Shown: piece after piece, positions 51,124 through 59,123 of the stretch
Layout of the letters: each line of letters begins with the position of its first letter
How positions within the stretch are numbered: the first letter of the stretch is position 1
Origin: JALYRV01 sp040902895
GTDB taxonomy: Bacteria > Acidobacteriota > Vicinamibacteria > Vicinamibacterales > SCN-69-37
Direction: 5' to 3'
Length of the DNA: 64,000 bases
Assembly (NCBI GenBank): GCA_040902895.1
Contig: JBBDWL010000076.1
Coordinates: 65,678 to 129,677, forward strand
Made by a program: the position numbers and the translations under genes
The notes under the pieces: generated by a model
What the model was told of the DNA's origin: nothing
Databases searched by the model: none
Seen by the model: the letters and a program-made list of their open reading frames with translations, nothing else

Positions 51124-51902
51124 GCCCTCAGGAAGGCGTAATACACCGGCGCGGCGAAGAACCAGCTGTCGAGCCGATCGAGCACGCCGCCGTGACCGGG
51201 GATCAGAGTGGAGCTGTCTTTCACGTCGGCCGCGCGCTTGAGCGCCGACTCGAAAAGATCGCCGGTCATGCCGAGCACGGCAATCGCGGCGCCGAGCAGC
51301 GCAAGCCATTGCCACTCAACGCCAGGCAGAAACCGCGAGCCGGACCAGATCATCGCCGGCACCGCCAGCACCATGCCGCCGATGGCGCCCTCGACGGTCT
51401 TCTTCGGGCTGATCAGCGGCGACAGGGCGTGGCGGCCAAACGCGCGGCCCGCGTAGTACTGCGCCGAGTCGCTCACCACAATCGTGAAGAGCAGCGGCAG
51501 CACGGTTTCGGCGCCGCCGAAGGTTCTGACGGCGACGATCGTGCCGAGCGGGATGCCAATCCACAGTGCGGCAAACGCCATCGACGCGACCGCGGCCAGC
51601 ATGTCGCGGGTCGGCTGGCCTCCGGCGACGGCCAGTGCGGCCGACGCCACCACGATTGCGCTGAGCACAACCGCCAACGGCGGCTCCGGCACGACGAACG
51701 CAGCGCATGCCGCCATGGCGCCCGCCGCGGCCGCGAGCCGGGAAATCGGGACGCCGAGCGCGGACGAAAGCGCGGCGTACTCCCACACGCCCAGCAGCAC
51801 CGCGATCAGCGCGAGCACCAGCGTGCCCCACGGCGGCAGCAGGAAGATCACTGCCAGCAGCAGCGGCAGCATCACGACGGCGGAAAGGACGCGTAAGAGC
51901 AC
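51117..51902 (-). CDS. cdsA: Phosphatidate cytidylyltransferase
   Basis: A 261-residue polytopic membrane enzyme that makes CDP-diacylglycerol from phosphatidate and CTP. The CdsA signature is split as LSPLISPKKTVEGAIGG and GHGGVLDRLDSWFFAAP, with about eight hydrophobic segments. The GTG start follows a short A/T-rich repeat that separates it from uppS. The uppS-cdsA-dxr-rseP order is a very conserved bacterial operon. Confidence 0.95.
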   Translation of the reverse strand: MLLRVLSAVVMLPLLLAVIFLLPPWGTLVLALIAVLLGVWEYAALSSALGVPISRLAAAAGAMAACAAFVVPEPPLAVVLSAIVVASAALAVAGGQPTRDMLAAVASMAFAALWIGIPLGTIVAVRTFGGAETVLPLLFTIVVSDSAQYYAGRAFGRHALSPLISPKKTVEGAIGGMVLAVPAMIWSGSRFLPGVEWQWLALLGAAIAVLGMTGDLFESALKRAADVKDSSTLIPGHGGVLDRLDSWFFAAPVYYAFLRAW

Positions 51903-51903
51903 G

Positions 51904-51938
51904 AAATTAAGAGTTGGTGAATTAAGAATTAAGAATTG
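51904..51938. repeat. A/T-rich 7-base tandem repeat (AATTAAG)
   Basis: AATTAAG is repeated about four times with one degenerate unit between the cdsA start and the uppS stop. It is strikingly AT-rich against the flanking genes and contains no clear ribosome-binding site. Confidence 0.65.
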
Positions 51939-52721
51939 CTATCGAACTGCCGCCGGCTCCGCGATGCCGCCGTAGCGGCGATCGCGCTTCTGGAAATCGA
52001 GAATCGCATCGAGCAGGTGGCGGCGGCGGAAGTCGGGCCAGAGCGTGTCGGTGACCCAGATCTCGGCGTAGGCGATCTGCCAGAGCAGGAAGTTACTCAC
52101 TCGCATTTCACCGCTCGTCCTGATCAGCAGATCCGGATCGGGCTGGCCTTGCGTGTAGAGCAAATCGGCGAAGCGCTGCTCGTCGAGCGCGCCGGCCGGG
52201 ATGCCCTCGGTGATGGCGCGGCGAGCCGCATCGATGATTTCGGCGCGCCCGCCATAGTTGAGCGCGATGTTGAAGAGCATGCCGGTATTGCCGGCCGTGC
52301 GTTTCTCGGCAGCCGCGAGCTCCTCGCGGATGTCGGACGAGAGATCATCGCGCCGGCCAATCACGTTGAACCGGATGTTGTTGCCGAGCAGCGTCTTCAG
52401 CTCGAGCCGCAGATAGCGTTTGAGGAGCACCATCAGCGTCGACACTTCACTGGCGGGGCGCTTCCAGTTCTCGATCGAGAACGCATAGAGCGTGAGCACC
52501 TTCAGACCGAGCCGCGCGGCCGTCTCGACCGTGTCGCGCACCGAATCAATCCCCGCGCGATGGCCCTCCACACGCGGCAGATGCCGCTGCGCGGCCCAGC
52601 GGCCGTTGCCGTCCATGATGATCGCGACGTGGGCCGGCAGCCGATCGGGCCGCAGCTGCCGCACCAGCCGCGCCTCGTCTGAACCCGGTGTCACGACTTC
52701 GAGGAGGGCATCGAAGGGCAC
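51939..52721 (-). CDS. uppS: Undecaprenyl diphosphate synthase
   Basis: Cis-prenyltransferase of 260 residues that makes the C55 carrier for peptidoglycan and surface glycans. All five family regions are present: IIMDGNGRWAAQRHLPR, GHRAG, LYAFSIENWKRP, LNYGGRAEIIDAAR and RTSGEMRVSNFLLWQIAYAE. The lipid it makes would serve murJ substrate and the glycosyltransferases of this window. It is 60 bases after truA, a gap that holds 9-base repeats. Confidence 0.97.
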   Translation of the reverse strand: MPFDALLEVVTPGSDEARLVRQLRPDRLPAHVAIIMDGNGRWAAQRHLPRVEGHRAGIDSVRDTVETAARLGLKVLTLYAFSIENWKRPASEVSTLMVLLKRYLRLELKTLLGNNIRFNVIGRRDDLSSDIREELAAAEKRTAGNTGMLFNIALNYGGRAEIIDAARRAITEGIPAGALDEQRFADLLYTQGQPDPDLLIRTSGEMRVSNFLLWQIAYAEIWVTDTLWPDFRRRHLLDAILDFQKRDRRYGGIAEPAAVR

Positions 52722-52730
52722 GTCTAGATA

Positions 52731-52775
52731 GTAAGGCGAGTAAGAGAGTAAGGGAAGTAAGGGAAGTAAGGCGAG
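52731..52775. repeat. 9-base tandem repeat (GTAAGNNGA), second locus
   Basis: About five units (one of eight bases) lie between the uppS start and the truA stop. The unit matches those at 32525 and 58298. Confidence 0.8.
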
Positions 52776-52781
52776 TAAGCG

Positions 52782-53522
52782 TTAGAAGGTGACGTTGACG
52801 AGGAACAAGCCGTGGGCCGGGGCGCGGCGGCCGGCTTGCGTCCGGTCGCGCGAGGCGAGCATGTCGTCGATGGCATGCGGCGGACGGCGGCCGTGTCCAA
52901 CGTCCATCAGGGTGCCCACGATGCTGCGGACCATGTAGCGCAGAAAGCCGTCTCCCTCCACTTCAATCGCCAGCACGCCGTCGCGATGCTCGAGCACGTC
53001 GACGCGCGTCAGCGTGCGCACGGTGCCAAGCACCTCGGAGCCGGCGCCCTGCAGCGCCGCGAAATCATGTGTGCCGACAAAGCGCGCGGCGGCATCCCGC
53101 ATCGTCGCCAAATCGTACGAATACGGCAGGTGCCAGGCGTACCGGCGCTGAAATGGCATCTGCACGGCGGATGGGTCTACGCGGTACCGGTACGCTTTGC
53201 TTTTCGCGTGATACCGCGCGTGAAATCCGCGCGGCATCTCCTTGACGTCGAGCACGCGCACGTCTTCGGGCAGCACCGCGTTCATGCCGCGCCGGATCAC
53301 ATCCACAGGCTGCGTGGCGTTCGACGTCACGCTCGCCGCCTGGCCCAGCGCGTGCACGCCGGCGTCGGTGCGGCTCGCGCCCGCAACCGACGCGTGCCCC
53401 GCGAACTGCGCGTGCGCCGCCTCGATCAGTCCCTGCACCGACACGCCGGCGCCGCTCGCCTGCCGCTGCCACCCGATGTAGTCGGTGCCGTCATACGCGA
53501 TAGTGAAAAGGAGAGTTCGCAC
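52782..53522 (-). CDS. truA: tRNA pseudouridine(38-40) synthase TruA
   Basis: A 246-residue enzyme that converts uridines 38-40 of the tRNA anticodon arm. The opening TIAYDGTDYIGWQRQASG, the catalytic Asp in ASRTDAGVHALGQ, and DGFLRYMVRSIVGTLMDVG are diagnostic. It starts with GTG. Between it and pyrE (58 bases) is an AT-rich short repeat. Confidence 0.96.
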   Translation of the reverse strand: MRTLLFTIAYDGTDYIGWQRQASGAGVSVQGLIEAAHAQFAGHASVAGASRTDAGVHALGQAASVTSNATQPVDVIRRGMNAVLPEDVRVLDVKEMPRGFHARYHAKSKAYRYRVDPSAVQMPFQRRYAWHLPYSYDLATMRDAAARFVGTHDFAALQGAGSEVLGTVRTLTRVDVLEHRDGVLAIEVEGDGFLRYMVRSIVGTLMDVGHGRRPPHAIDDMLASRDRTQAGRRAPAHGLFLVNVTF

Positions 53523-53587
53523 AACTTAGAACTCAAAACTGGAAACTGGAAACTTAGTTTTGAGTTTCAAGTTTCGAGTTCTAAGTT
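53523..53587. repeat. AT-rich repeat with 18-base imperfect inverted ends
   Basis: Short units near GAAACTG/AAACTTAG are repeated. The ends 53523-53540 and 53570-53587 are reverse complements at 17 of 18 positions (AACTTAGAACTC...). The right end supplies the pyrE stop codon. Confidence 0.7.
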
Positions 53588-54162
53588 TTCCGCGAGCCCG
53601 GTTTTACCGCGGGCGAGCCGTCCTTGCAGAGCGGACACTCCGCTTCCTGCCACGTCGGCAGCGACAACGTAACGAGCGCGTGGTACGGAAGCGCCGATTC
53701 CGCAGGACCGCGCCAGGCGGTCGCGCCTCCAGACCGATCGATGATCGAACCGGCGGCGACCACGCGCGCCCCGAATGACTGCGCCACCTCGATCGTCTCG
53801 CGTGTCGATCCGCCCGTCGTCACGACATCTTCAATGACGACGATCGAATCCGGCGGCCCGAGGGTGAATCCGCGGCGCAGCGTCAGCACGCCCTCCTGCC
53901 GCTCGGCAAACACCGCGCGCACGCCGAGCGCGCGCGCCACTTCATGGCCGATGACGATGCCGCCGAGCGCCGGAGAGAGGATGGCTGTCGGCGCATGCGG
54001 CGCCACGAGCGCCGCGAGCGCCCGGCCGAGCGTCTCCGCATGTTCCGGATGCTGCAGCACGAGCGCCGACTGCAGATAGCCGTTGCTGTGCAGGCCCGAC
54101 GACAGCCGGAAATGCCCTTCGAGCAGCGCGCCGCTTTCGCGGAAGAGATCCAGAACTGACAC
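53581..54162 (-). CDS. pyrE: Orotate phosphoribosyltransferase (first copy)
   Basis: A 193-residue type I phosphoribosyltransferase. The PRPP-binding loop is IVVIEDVVTTGGSTRETIEV, preceded by FAERQEGVLTLRRGFTLG; GHFRLSSGLHSNGYLQSALV is the N-terminal substrate loop. It converts orotate and PRPP to OMP. The C-terminus has the CPLC-type ending (AECPLCKDGS) common in this subfamily. Its ATG overlaps the S9 peptidase stop by one base. A second, more divergent enzyme is encoded at 61927 next to pyrC. Confidence 0.95.
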   Translation of the reverse strand: MSVLDLFRESGALLEGHFRLSSGLHSNGYLQSALVLQHPEHAETLGRALAALVAPHAPTAILSPALGGIVIGHEVARALGVRAVFAERQEGVLTLRRGFTLGPPDSIVVIEDVVTTGGSTRETIEVAQSFGARVVAAGSIIDRSGGATAWRGPAESALPYHALVTLSLPTWQEAECPLCKDGSPAVKPGSRKT

Positions 54163-56567
54163 TATTTCCGTCTCAGGTTTTCCTCAAACAGTTTCAGAAT
54201 CCGTTTGTATTCGTCGGCCCAGCTCGTTTCTTCGACGAATCCGTGGTTCTCGACGGGATACGCCGCGAGCTCCCAGTTTTCCTTGCGCAGCTCGATCAAA
54301 CGCTGCACGAGACGCACCGAATCCTGGAAGTGCACGTTGGTGTCGACCATGCCGTGCGCAATGAGCAGCGCGCCCTTGAGTCCGGCCGCGTGATAGATGG
54401 GCGAGCTCTTGCGATAGGCCTCGAGGTCGGCCTGCGGCACGTTGAGGATGTTCGAGGTATAGCCGTGGTTGTAATGGGCCCAGTCGGTCACCGGCCGCAG
54501 TGCCGCACCGGCCCTGAAGACATCGGGCGTCGTGAACATCGCCATCAGGGTGATGAAGCCGCCGTAGCTGCCGCCATAGACGCCGATGCGCCTGGCATCG
54601 ACTTTCTCGGCCTCGACGAGATACTTCGCGCCGTCGACGACATCCTCGAGATCCTTGCCGCCCATGAACCGATAGATCGCCGTGCGCCAGTCGCGGCCGT
54701 AGCCGGCGCTCGCCCGGTAGTCGGGATCGAGCACGACATAGCCGCGCGAGGCGAGCAGGTTGTGAAACATGTACTCGCGGTAATAGGTCGACCAGTACTT
54801 GTGCGCGTTCTGCAGATAGCCCGCACCGTGCACGAAGACGACCGCCGGCTTCAGCGGATCGCGTTTCGCGCCAATCATCTCGGGCGTATAGAGGCGCGCG
54901 TACACGTCCTTGCCGTCGCGCGTCTTGTAGGTTACGAGCTTCGGATCGATCCACTTGAACGAGCGCCACTCCTCGGTGGGCGTCGTCGTCACCTGCGTGA
55001 TCTCCGCGCCTGGCGCGAGCTTCGGCATGACGTACAACTCGGGCGGCTTCGTCGAGTAGCTGTACACGTCGGCCGCGGCGGTCTCGTCGGGCGACAACGT
55101 CAAATCATGCGCGCCTGTGGCGGTGGTCAACCGCGTGCGTGCGCCGCCATCGGCGCCCATCACGTACACGTGCCGCTCGCCCGGATGCACTTCGGTGGTG
55201 GTGAGGTAGAACTTCGTGCCGTCGCCGCTGAGCCGCGCCTCGGCAATCTCCCACTGTCCCGACGTGAGCCGCACTGGCTGCGCGCCTTCCTGCGACACAT
55301 CGATCGTGTAGAGATGCATCCAGCCGTCGCGCTCCGAGAGGAACGCCGCGCGCCGGTTGTCGTTGAGGAACGCGATGCCCGCGCCGAACCCGCCGGCGCC
55401 GCTGCGTCCGATCACGCCGCCGCCGCGCACCCAGGCCTCGTCATGCAGGTGATCGATCACGCGCGATTTTCCGGTGGCAGGATCCACGGTCACGAGCCAT
55501 CGATCCTTGTTGTCGGCGCTGCGCACACCCGTCACGGCAAACCGCCCGTCGTCTGACAGCTCGGACATCGACCACGATATGCCGCGTTTCGGCTCGAGCG
55601 CTTCGGCCCATACGGCTTTCTTCTGCTGGAGATCGATGATGGCCAGCTGCGTGCGCGACTGCGCATCCCCGACATTTGTTCGCGTGGGAATCATTTCGGC
55701 GTAGGTGGACTCGGTGACGTAGTTCGGCACGTCCGCGGTGCGTCCGGCCTGCGCCGGCCGCTCCGTCACGGTGACCCAGACATAGCGGCCGTCAGGCGAG
55801 AGCTGGATGTCGCTTACCGTTTGCCGCGCGTTGATCTCGAGACGCGGCAGTGCCTCTTTCTCGCGCTCGGCCTCGGTCTGTTTGCGCCGCTCGGCGCGCT
55901 GGCGCACGATGTCGAGCAGCTTCTGCTCCTCGTCGCGCAGCACCCGCTGGCTTTCGGTGAGCGCCGGATCGGCGCGGCGCGGGCCGATATTGGTCAGCTG
56001 CGTCAGCAGCGAATCACCGCCGTCGACCGAGACGATGAACAGATCGCTGCCCTGCACGAACGTGATCGCGGTGTCGTTCCTGGCCCATCGCGCACTGCCT
56101 TCGTTGCCGGCGGTCTTCGTAATCTGCCGCCGCACTCCTGTCGCGCGGTCGTAGATGACGATGTCGCCGCGATCGCTGGCGAGCAGGCGGCGTCGCGCCT
56201 TGTCCCAGCGACCGCTGGTGGGAGGCGCCAGCCGTGCTTCCTCCTCAGAGAGCTTGCGAGGCTCCCCGCCCTCGCGCGCGACGACATAGGTTGACGCTTC
56301 GTCCTCGCCGGGCTTCTGCCAGGCGAAGTAGATGGAACGGGAGTCGCCTGACCAGCGGACGGCCGACGGGGCCGATCCGACGAGGTCGGGACCGCGCATG
56401 ATGCTGTCGACAGTCAGCGGAAACGCCGCCGCACCGCGGGCGGCGGGCTCGCCCGCCGAAGCGCCACGCGCGGAGGCGGGAGTTGCAGAAGTGGGACGCT
56501 GCGCGTGCACGGATGCGAACAGCAGCAGCGCGAGCGTGGCGGTGGCGTAAACGGACCGTCGTGACAT
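54162..56567 (-). CDS. Secreted S9-family peptidase (DPP-IV-like), second copy
   Basis: An 801-residue exported peptidase. Signal peptide VYATATLALLLFASVHAQ, eight-bladed propeller of DPP-IV type (LTLSPDETAAADVYSYSTKP, VWVTVTERPAQAGRTADV) and an alpha/beta-hydrolase with the Ser in GVYGGSYGGFITLMAM, the Asp likely in AHGMVDTNVHF and the His in VENHGFVEETSW. It probably removes dipeptides after Pro or Ala in the periplasm. It lies directly before pyrE; a -10-like TATACT (56595-56600) is 27 bases before its ATG. Confidence 0.92.
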   Translation of the reverse strand: MSRRSVYATATLALLLFASVHAQRPTSATPASARGASAGEPAARGAAAFPLTVDSIMRGPDLVGSAPSAVRWSGDSRSIYFAWQKPGEDEASTYVVAREGGEPRKLSEEEARLAPPTSGRWDKARRRLLASDRGDIVIYDRATGVRRQITKTAGNEGSARWARNDTAITFVQGSDLFIVSVDGGDSLLTQLTNIGPRRADPALTESQRVLRDEEQKLLDIVRQRAERRKQTEAEREKEALPRLEINARQTVSDIQLSPDGRYVWVTVTERPAQAGRTADVPNYVTESTYAEMIPTRTNVGDAQSRTQLAIIDLQQKKAVWAEALEPKRGISWSMSELSDDGRFAVTGVRSADNKDRWLVTVDPATGKSRVIDHLHDEAWVRGGGVIGRSGAGGFGAGIAFLNDNRRAAFLSERDGWMHLYTIDVSQEGAQPVRLTSGQWEIAEARLSGDGTKFYLTTTEVHPGERHVYVMGADGGARTRLTTATGAHDLTLSPDETAAADVYSYSTKPPELYVMPKLAPGAEITQVTTTPTEEWRSFKWIDPKLVTYKTRDGKDVYARLYTPEMIGAKRDPLKPAVVFVHGAGYLQNAHKYWSTYYREYMFHNLLASRGYVVLDPDYRASAGYGRDWRTAIYRFMGGKDLEDVVDGAKYLVEAEKVDARRIGVYGGSYGGFITLMAMFTTPDVFRAGAALRPVTDWAHYNHGYTSNILNVPQADLEAYRKSSPIYHAAGLKGALLIAHGMVDTNVHFQDSVRLVQRLIELRKENWELAAYPVENHGFVEETSWADEYKRILKLFEENLRRK

Positions 56568-56594
56568 GCGTTAAACCTCAGTAAATGAACGCGT

Positions 56595-56600
56595 AGTATA
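56595..56600 (-). promoter_or_regulatory. -10 element of the DPP-IV-like gene
   Basis: On the minus strand TATACT ends 27 bases before the ATG at 56567, so the leader would be about 20 bases. The 143-base gap to the tolC-like gene also holds that gene's start signals (GGAG before ATG). Confidence 0.4.
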
Positions 56601-56710
56601 CAATCCGTGAACCCGGCCACGTCCTGGCGCGTCTAGTCCTGAGTGCCCCGGTTCTTGCACTGTGGGGCGTACCGGTTAACCCCCCTTTCTTTTCTCTGGA
56701 GCAATTCGCC

Positions 56711-58297
56711 ATGCGGTTGGTGCGTTACACGATCGTTTGCCTTTCGGGTTTTCTGATGCTGGCCGGCCCGGTGCCGGCCGCCGCGCAGCAGACCCCGCCT
56801 CCCGCGACAGTGCCGCCGCAAACGGCCCAGCCGACCGGGCCTGTGCGCGCGCTGACGATCGACGAAGCGGTCGAGCTCGCGCTCAAAAACAATCTCGGGT
56901 TGCAGATCGAGCGGCTGAATCCGCAGATTCAGGACGAGAACATCGCAGCGGCGCGGTCGGCGTACGCGCCGATTCTGTCGACCGGTGTGTCAACCTCCGG
57001 CAGCACGTCACAACCCAGAAGCTTTACCGAAGGCAACGAGCCATTTTCGAACGACGCGATTTCTTCGAGCTTCACCTTCACACAAAACTCAATACCGTGG
57101 ACGAACGGCAACATCACGGCACAGTGGCGCGGGTCTCGTTCGACGACGAGCGTCCTTCGGCCGCCCTTCAATCCGAATCTCAGCTCATCGTTCAGCGTCC
57201 AGGCGGGACAGCCGCTTCTACGCAATTTCCTCGTCAATCCGGTCAAAAACCAGATTCAGCAGGCGGTCATCGCGCGGCAGATTACCGACATCACCCTGCG
57301 GCAGCGCGTAGTGGGTGTGGAGCGCAACGTTCGTCAGGCGTATTGGGCGCTGGTCGGTTCCATCGAGCGCCTCGAGGTCGCCCGACAGAATCTGCAGCTC
57401 TCCCAGGAGCAGCTCAGGGCCAACAAGGTGCGCGTCGAAGTCGGCACCATGGCGCCGATCGACATCATTGCGGCGCAGGCCGAAGTCGCCGGCAACGAGG
57501 AAGCCGTTATTTTGGCGCAAGCCGCGATCCAGGCCAACGAGGACAATCTGCGCATGCTGGTGTTGGATTCGACCGCGCCTGACTTCTGGACGGCTCGCAT
57601 AGAGCCGTCAAATCAGCCGCTGCTGCAGCCGCTCGAGGTCGATACCGACGCCGCCATCAAAGCCGCGCTCGAAGCGCGTACCGATATCGTGATCGCGCGG
57701 CAGCAGCTCCGCGCGACCGACCTGAATTTGAGGCTCACGAAAAATGCCACACTTCCCGATCTCGCCCTGCAGGCGGGCCTCACCGGGACGGCGTCGGGCG
57801 GCACGCAGTTCGCCTATGACTTCGACAGCGACATTCCGACAGGCACCACTCGCCGGAGCTTCTCGCAGACGCTTGGTGACGTCTTTGGCTTTGTCTATCC
57901 GAACTGGAGCGTCGGTGTGAACTTCTCGTACCCGATCGGCAAGGCGGCCGCGGAGGCCAATCACGCGCGCGCCACGCTGCAGCGTCGTCAGGACGAGGCG
58001 CAGCTCAAACAGCTCGAGCTCGGCATCGTGCAGCAGGTGCGCGCCCAGGCCCGCAATGTGACCTCGAACTTTCAGCGCGTGCAGTCGACCCGCCTCGCAC
58101 GCGAGCTCGCCGAGCAGCGCTACGCGGCGGAGCAGAAGCGCTTCGATGTCGGACTCTCGACGCTGTTCCAGCTTACCCAGGTGCAGCGCGACGTCGTGCA
58201 GCAGCGCAACGCCGAACTGAACGCCATCATCCAATACAACCAGTCGCTCGTCGACTTCCAACTGGTGCAGGTCGCGCCCCTCGGCGGCGGGTTCTAG
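56711..58297 (+). CDS. TolC-family outer-membrane efflux protein
   Basis: A 528-residue exported protein. Signal peptide FLMLAGPVPAAAQQ, then the TolC repeats of long helices (LTIDEAVELALKNNLGLQIE, NRSVRQAYWALVGSIERLEV-like second region) and beta strands forming the outer-membrane barrel (FSYPIGKAAAEANHARATLQ before the last helix). It should be the exit duct of a type I or RND export system; no inner-membrane partner is adjacent, and it may serve several. A terminator follows. Confidence 0.9.
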   Translation: MRLVRYTIVCLSGFLMLAGPVPAAAQQTPPPATVPPQTAQPTGPVRALTIDEAVELALKNNLGLQIERLNPQIQDENIAAARSAYAPILSTGVSTSGSTSQPRSFTEGNEPFSNDAISSSFTFTQNSIPWTNGNITAQWRGSRSTTSVLRPPFNPNLSSSFSVQAGQPLLRNFLVNPVKNQIQQAVIARQITDITLRQRVVGVERNVRQAYWALVGSIERLEVARQNLQLSQEQLRANKVRVEVGTMAPIDIIAAQAEVAGNEEAVILAQAAIQANEDNLRMLVLDSTAPDFWTARIEPSNQPLLQPLEVDTDAAIKAALEARTDIVIARQQLRATDLNLRLTKNATLPDLALQAGLTGTASGGTQFAYDFDSDIPTGTTRRSFSQTLGDVFGFVYPNWSVGVNFSYPIGKAAAEANHARATLQRRQDEAQLKQLELGIVQQVRAQARNVTSNFQRVQSTRLARELAEQRYAAEQKRFDVGLSTLFQLTQVQRDVVQQRNAELNAIIQYNQSLVDFQLVQVAPLGGGF

Positions 58298-58341
58298 GAG
58301 TAAGTCGAGTAAGGCGAGTAAGACGAGTAAGGAAGTAAGAC
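58298..58341. repeat. 9-base tandem repeat (GAGTAAGNN), third locus
   Basis: Five units (GAGTAAGTC, GAGTAAGGC, GAGTAAGAC, a degenerate GAGTAAG, GAAGTAAGAC) directly follow the stop of the tolC-like gene and precede a terminator. Confidence 0.8.
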
Positions 58342-58361
58342 GGGCCGGCCCGTTTTGCTTT
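58341..58361 (+). terminator. Rho-independent terminator
   Basis: The palindrome CGGGCCGGCCCG (58341-58352) is followed by TTTTGCTTT. It ends the tolC-like transcript; the next gene starts 13 bases later. Confidence 0.7.
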
Positions 58362-58366
58362 AACCT
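58361..58366 (+). promoter_or_regulatory. -10 element of the GT2 gene
   Basis: TAACCT ends seven bases before the GTG at 58374. It overlaps the end of the terminator; no -35 is evident. Confidence 0.4.
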
Positions 58367-58373
58367 GTGCACC

Positions 58374-59120
58374 GTGCCGAAGCTGACGGTCACCGTCATT
58401 ACCCGCGACGAGGCGCATCACATCGAGGCGTGCCTCGAATCGGTGCGCTGGGCCGACGAGATCATCGTCGTCGACTCCGGCAGCACCGACGGCACGACTG
58501 AGATCGCGCGGCGATTCACCGCTAAAGTCATTCCGCGCGAGTGGCCAGGTTATGCGGCGCAGAAGGAATTCGCGGCGGCGCAGGCCTCGCACGACTGGAT
58601 CCTTTCGATCGACGCCGACGAGCGCGTAAGTGACGGCCTCGCGGCTGAAATCCGCGACGTGCTGGCCACAGAGCCGCGCCAAGCCGCTTTCAGAATCCCC
58701 CGCATGACCCGCCACTTCGGCAAGTGGCTGCGCACGACCGACGCGTATCCCGATTACCAGGTACGGCTTTACGATCGGCGCCGCGCGCGGTGGAAGCCGC
58801 TCGACGTGCACGAGTCGGTGACGGCCGATGGTCCGGTCGGGACGCTGCGACACGATCTGCTGCACGAAGGCGATGCGTCCGTCGCCGAGCGCAAAGAGAA
58901 GCTGCGGCACTATGCGCAACTGTCGGCCAGCGAGATGCACCGCCGCGGACGACGGGCGGGCGCGCTGGCGCTGCTGCTGCATCCGCCGGCGGCATTTCTT
59001 CGCAGCTATCTGCTCCGGCGCGGCTTTCTCGACGGCATCGTGGGCCTGCGGGTTTCGGCGCTTCAGGCGTATTACGTGTACCTGAAGTTCGCGTATCTCA
59101 GGGACGCGCGGAACCGATAA
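58374..59120 (+). CDS. GT2 glycosyltransferase (LPS-core WaaE/KdtX-like)
   Basis: A 248-residue enzyme with the signature of LPS-core beta-1,4-glucosyltransferases: LTVTVITRDEAHHIEACLES, IIVVDSGSTDGTTEIARRFT, and the acidic SIDADERVSDGLAAEI. A conserved WKPLDVHESV and hydrophobic C-terminal segments follow. Together with the GT4 gene three bases later it forms a small glycosylation unit, likely modifying lipid A-linked or other surface sugars. Confidence 0.82.
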   Translation: MPKLTVTVITRDEAHHIEACLESVRWADEIIVVDSGSTDGTTEIARRFTAKVIPREWPGYAAQKEFAAAQASHDWILSIDADERVSDGLAAEIRDVLATEPRQAAFRIPRMTRHFGKWLRTTDAYPDYQVRLYDRRRARWKPLDVHESVTADGPVGTLRHDLLHEGDASVAERKEKLRHYAQLSASEMHRRGRRAGALALLLHPPAAFLRSYLLRRGFLDGIVGLRVSALQAYYVYLKFAYLRDARNR

Positions 59121-59123
59121 CGA

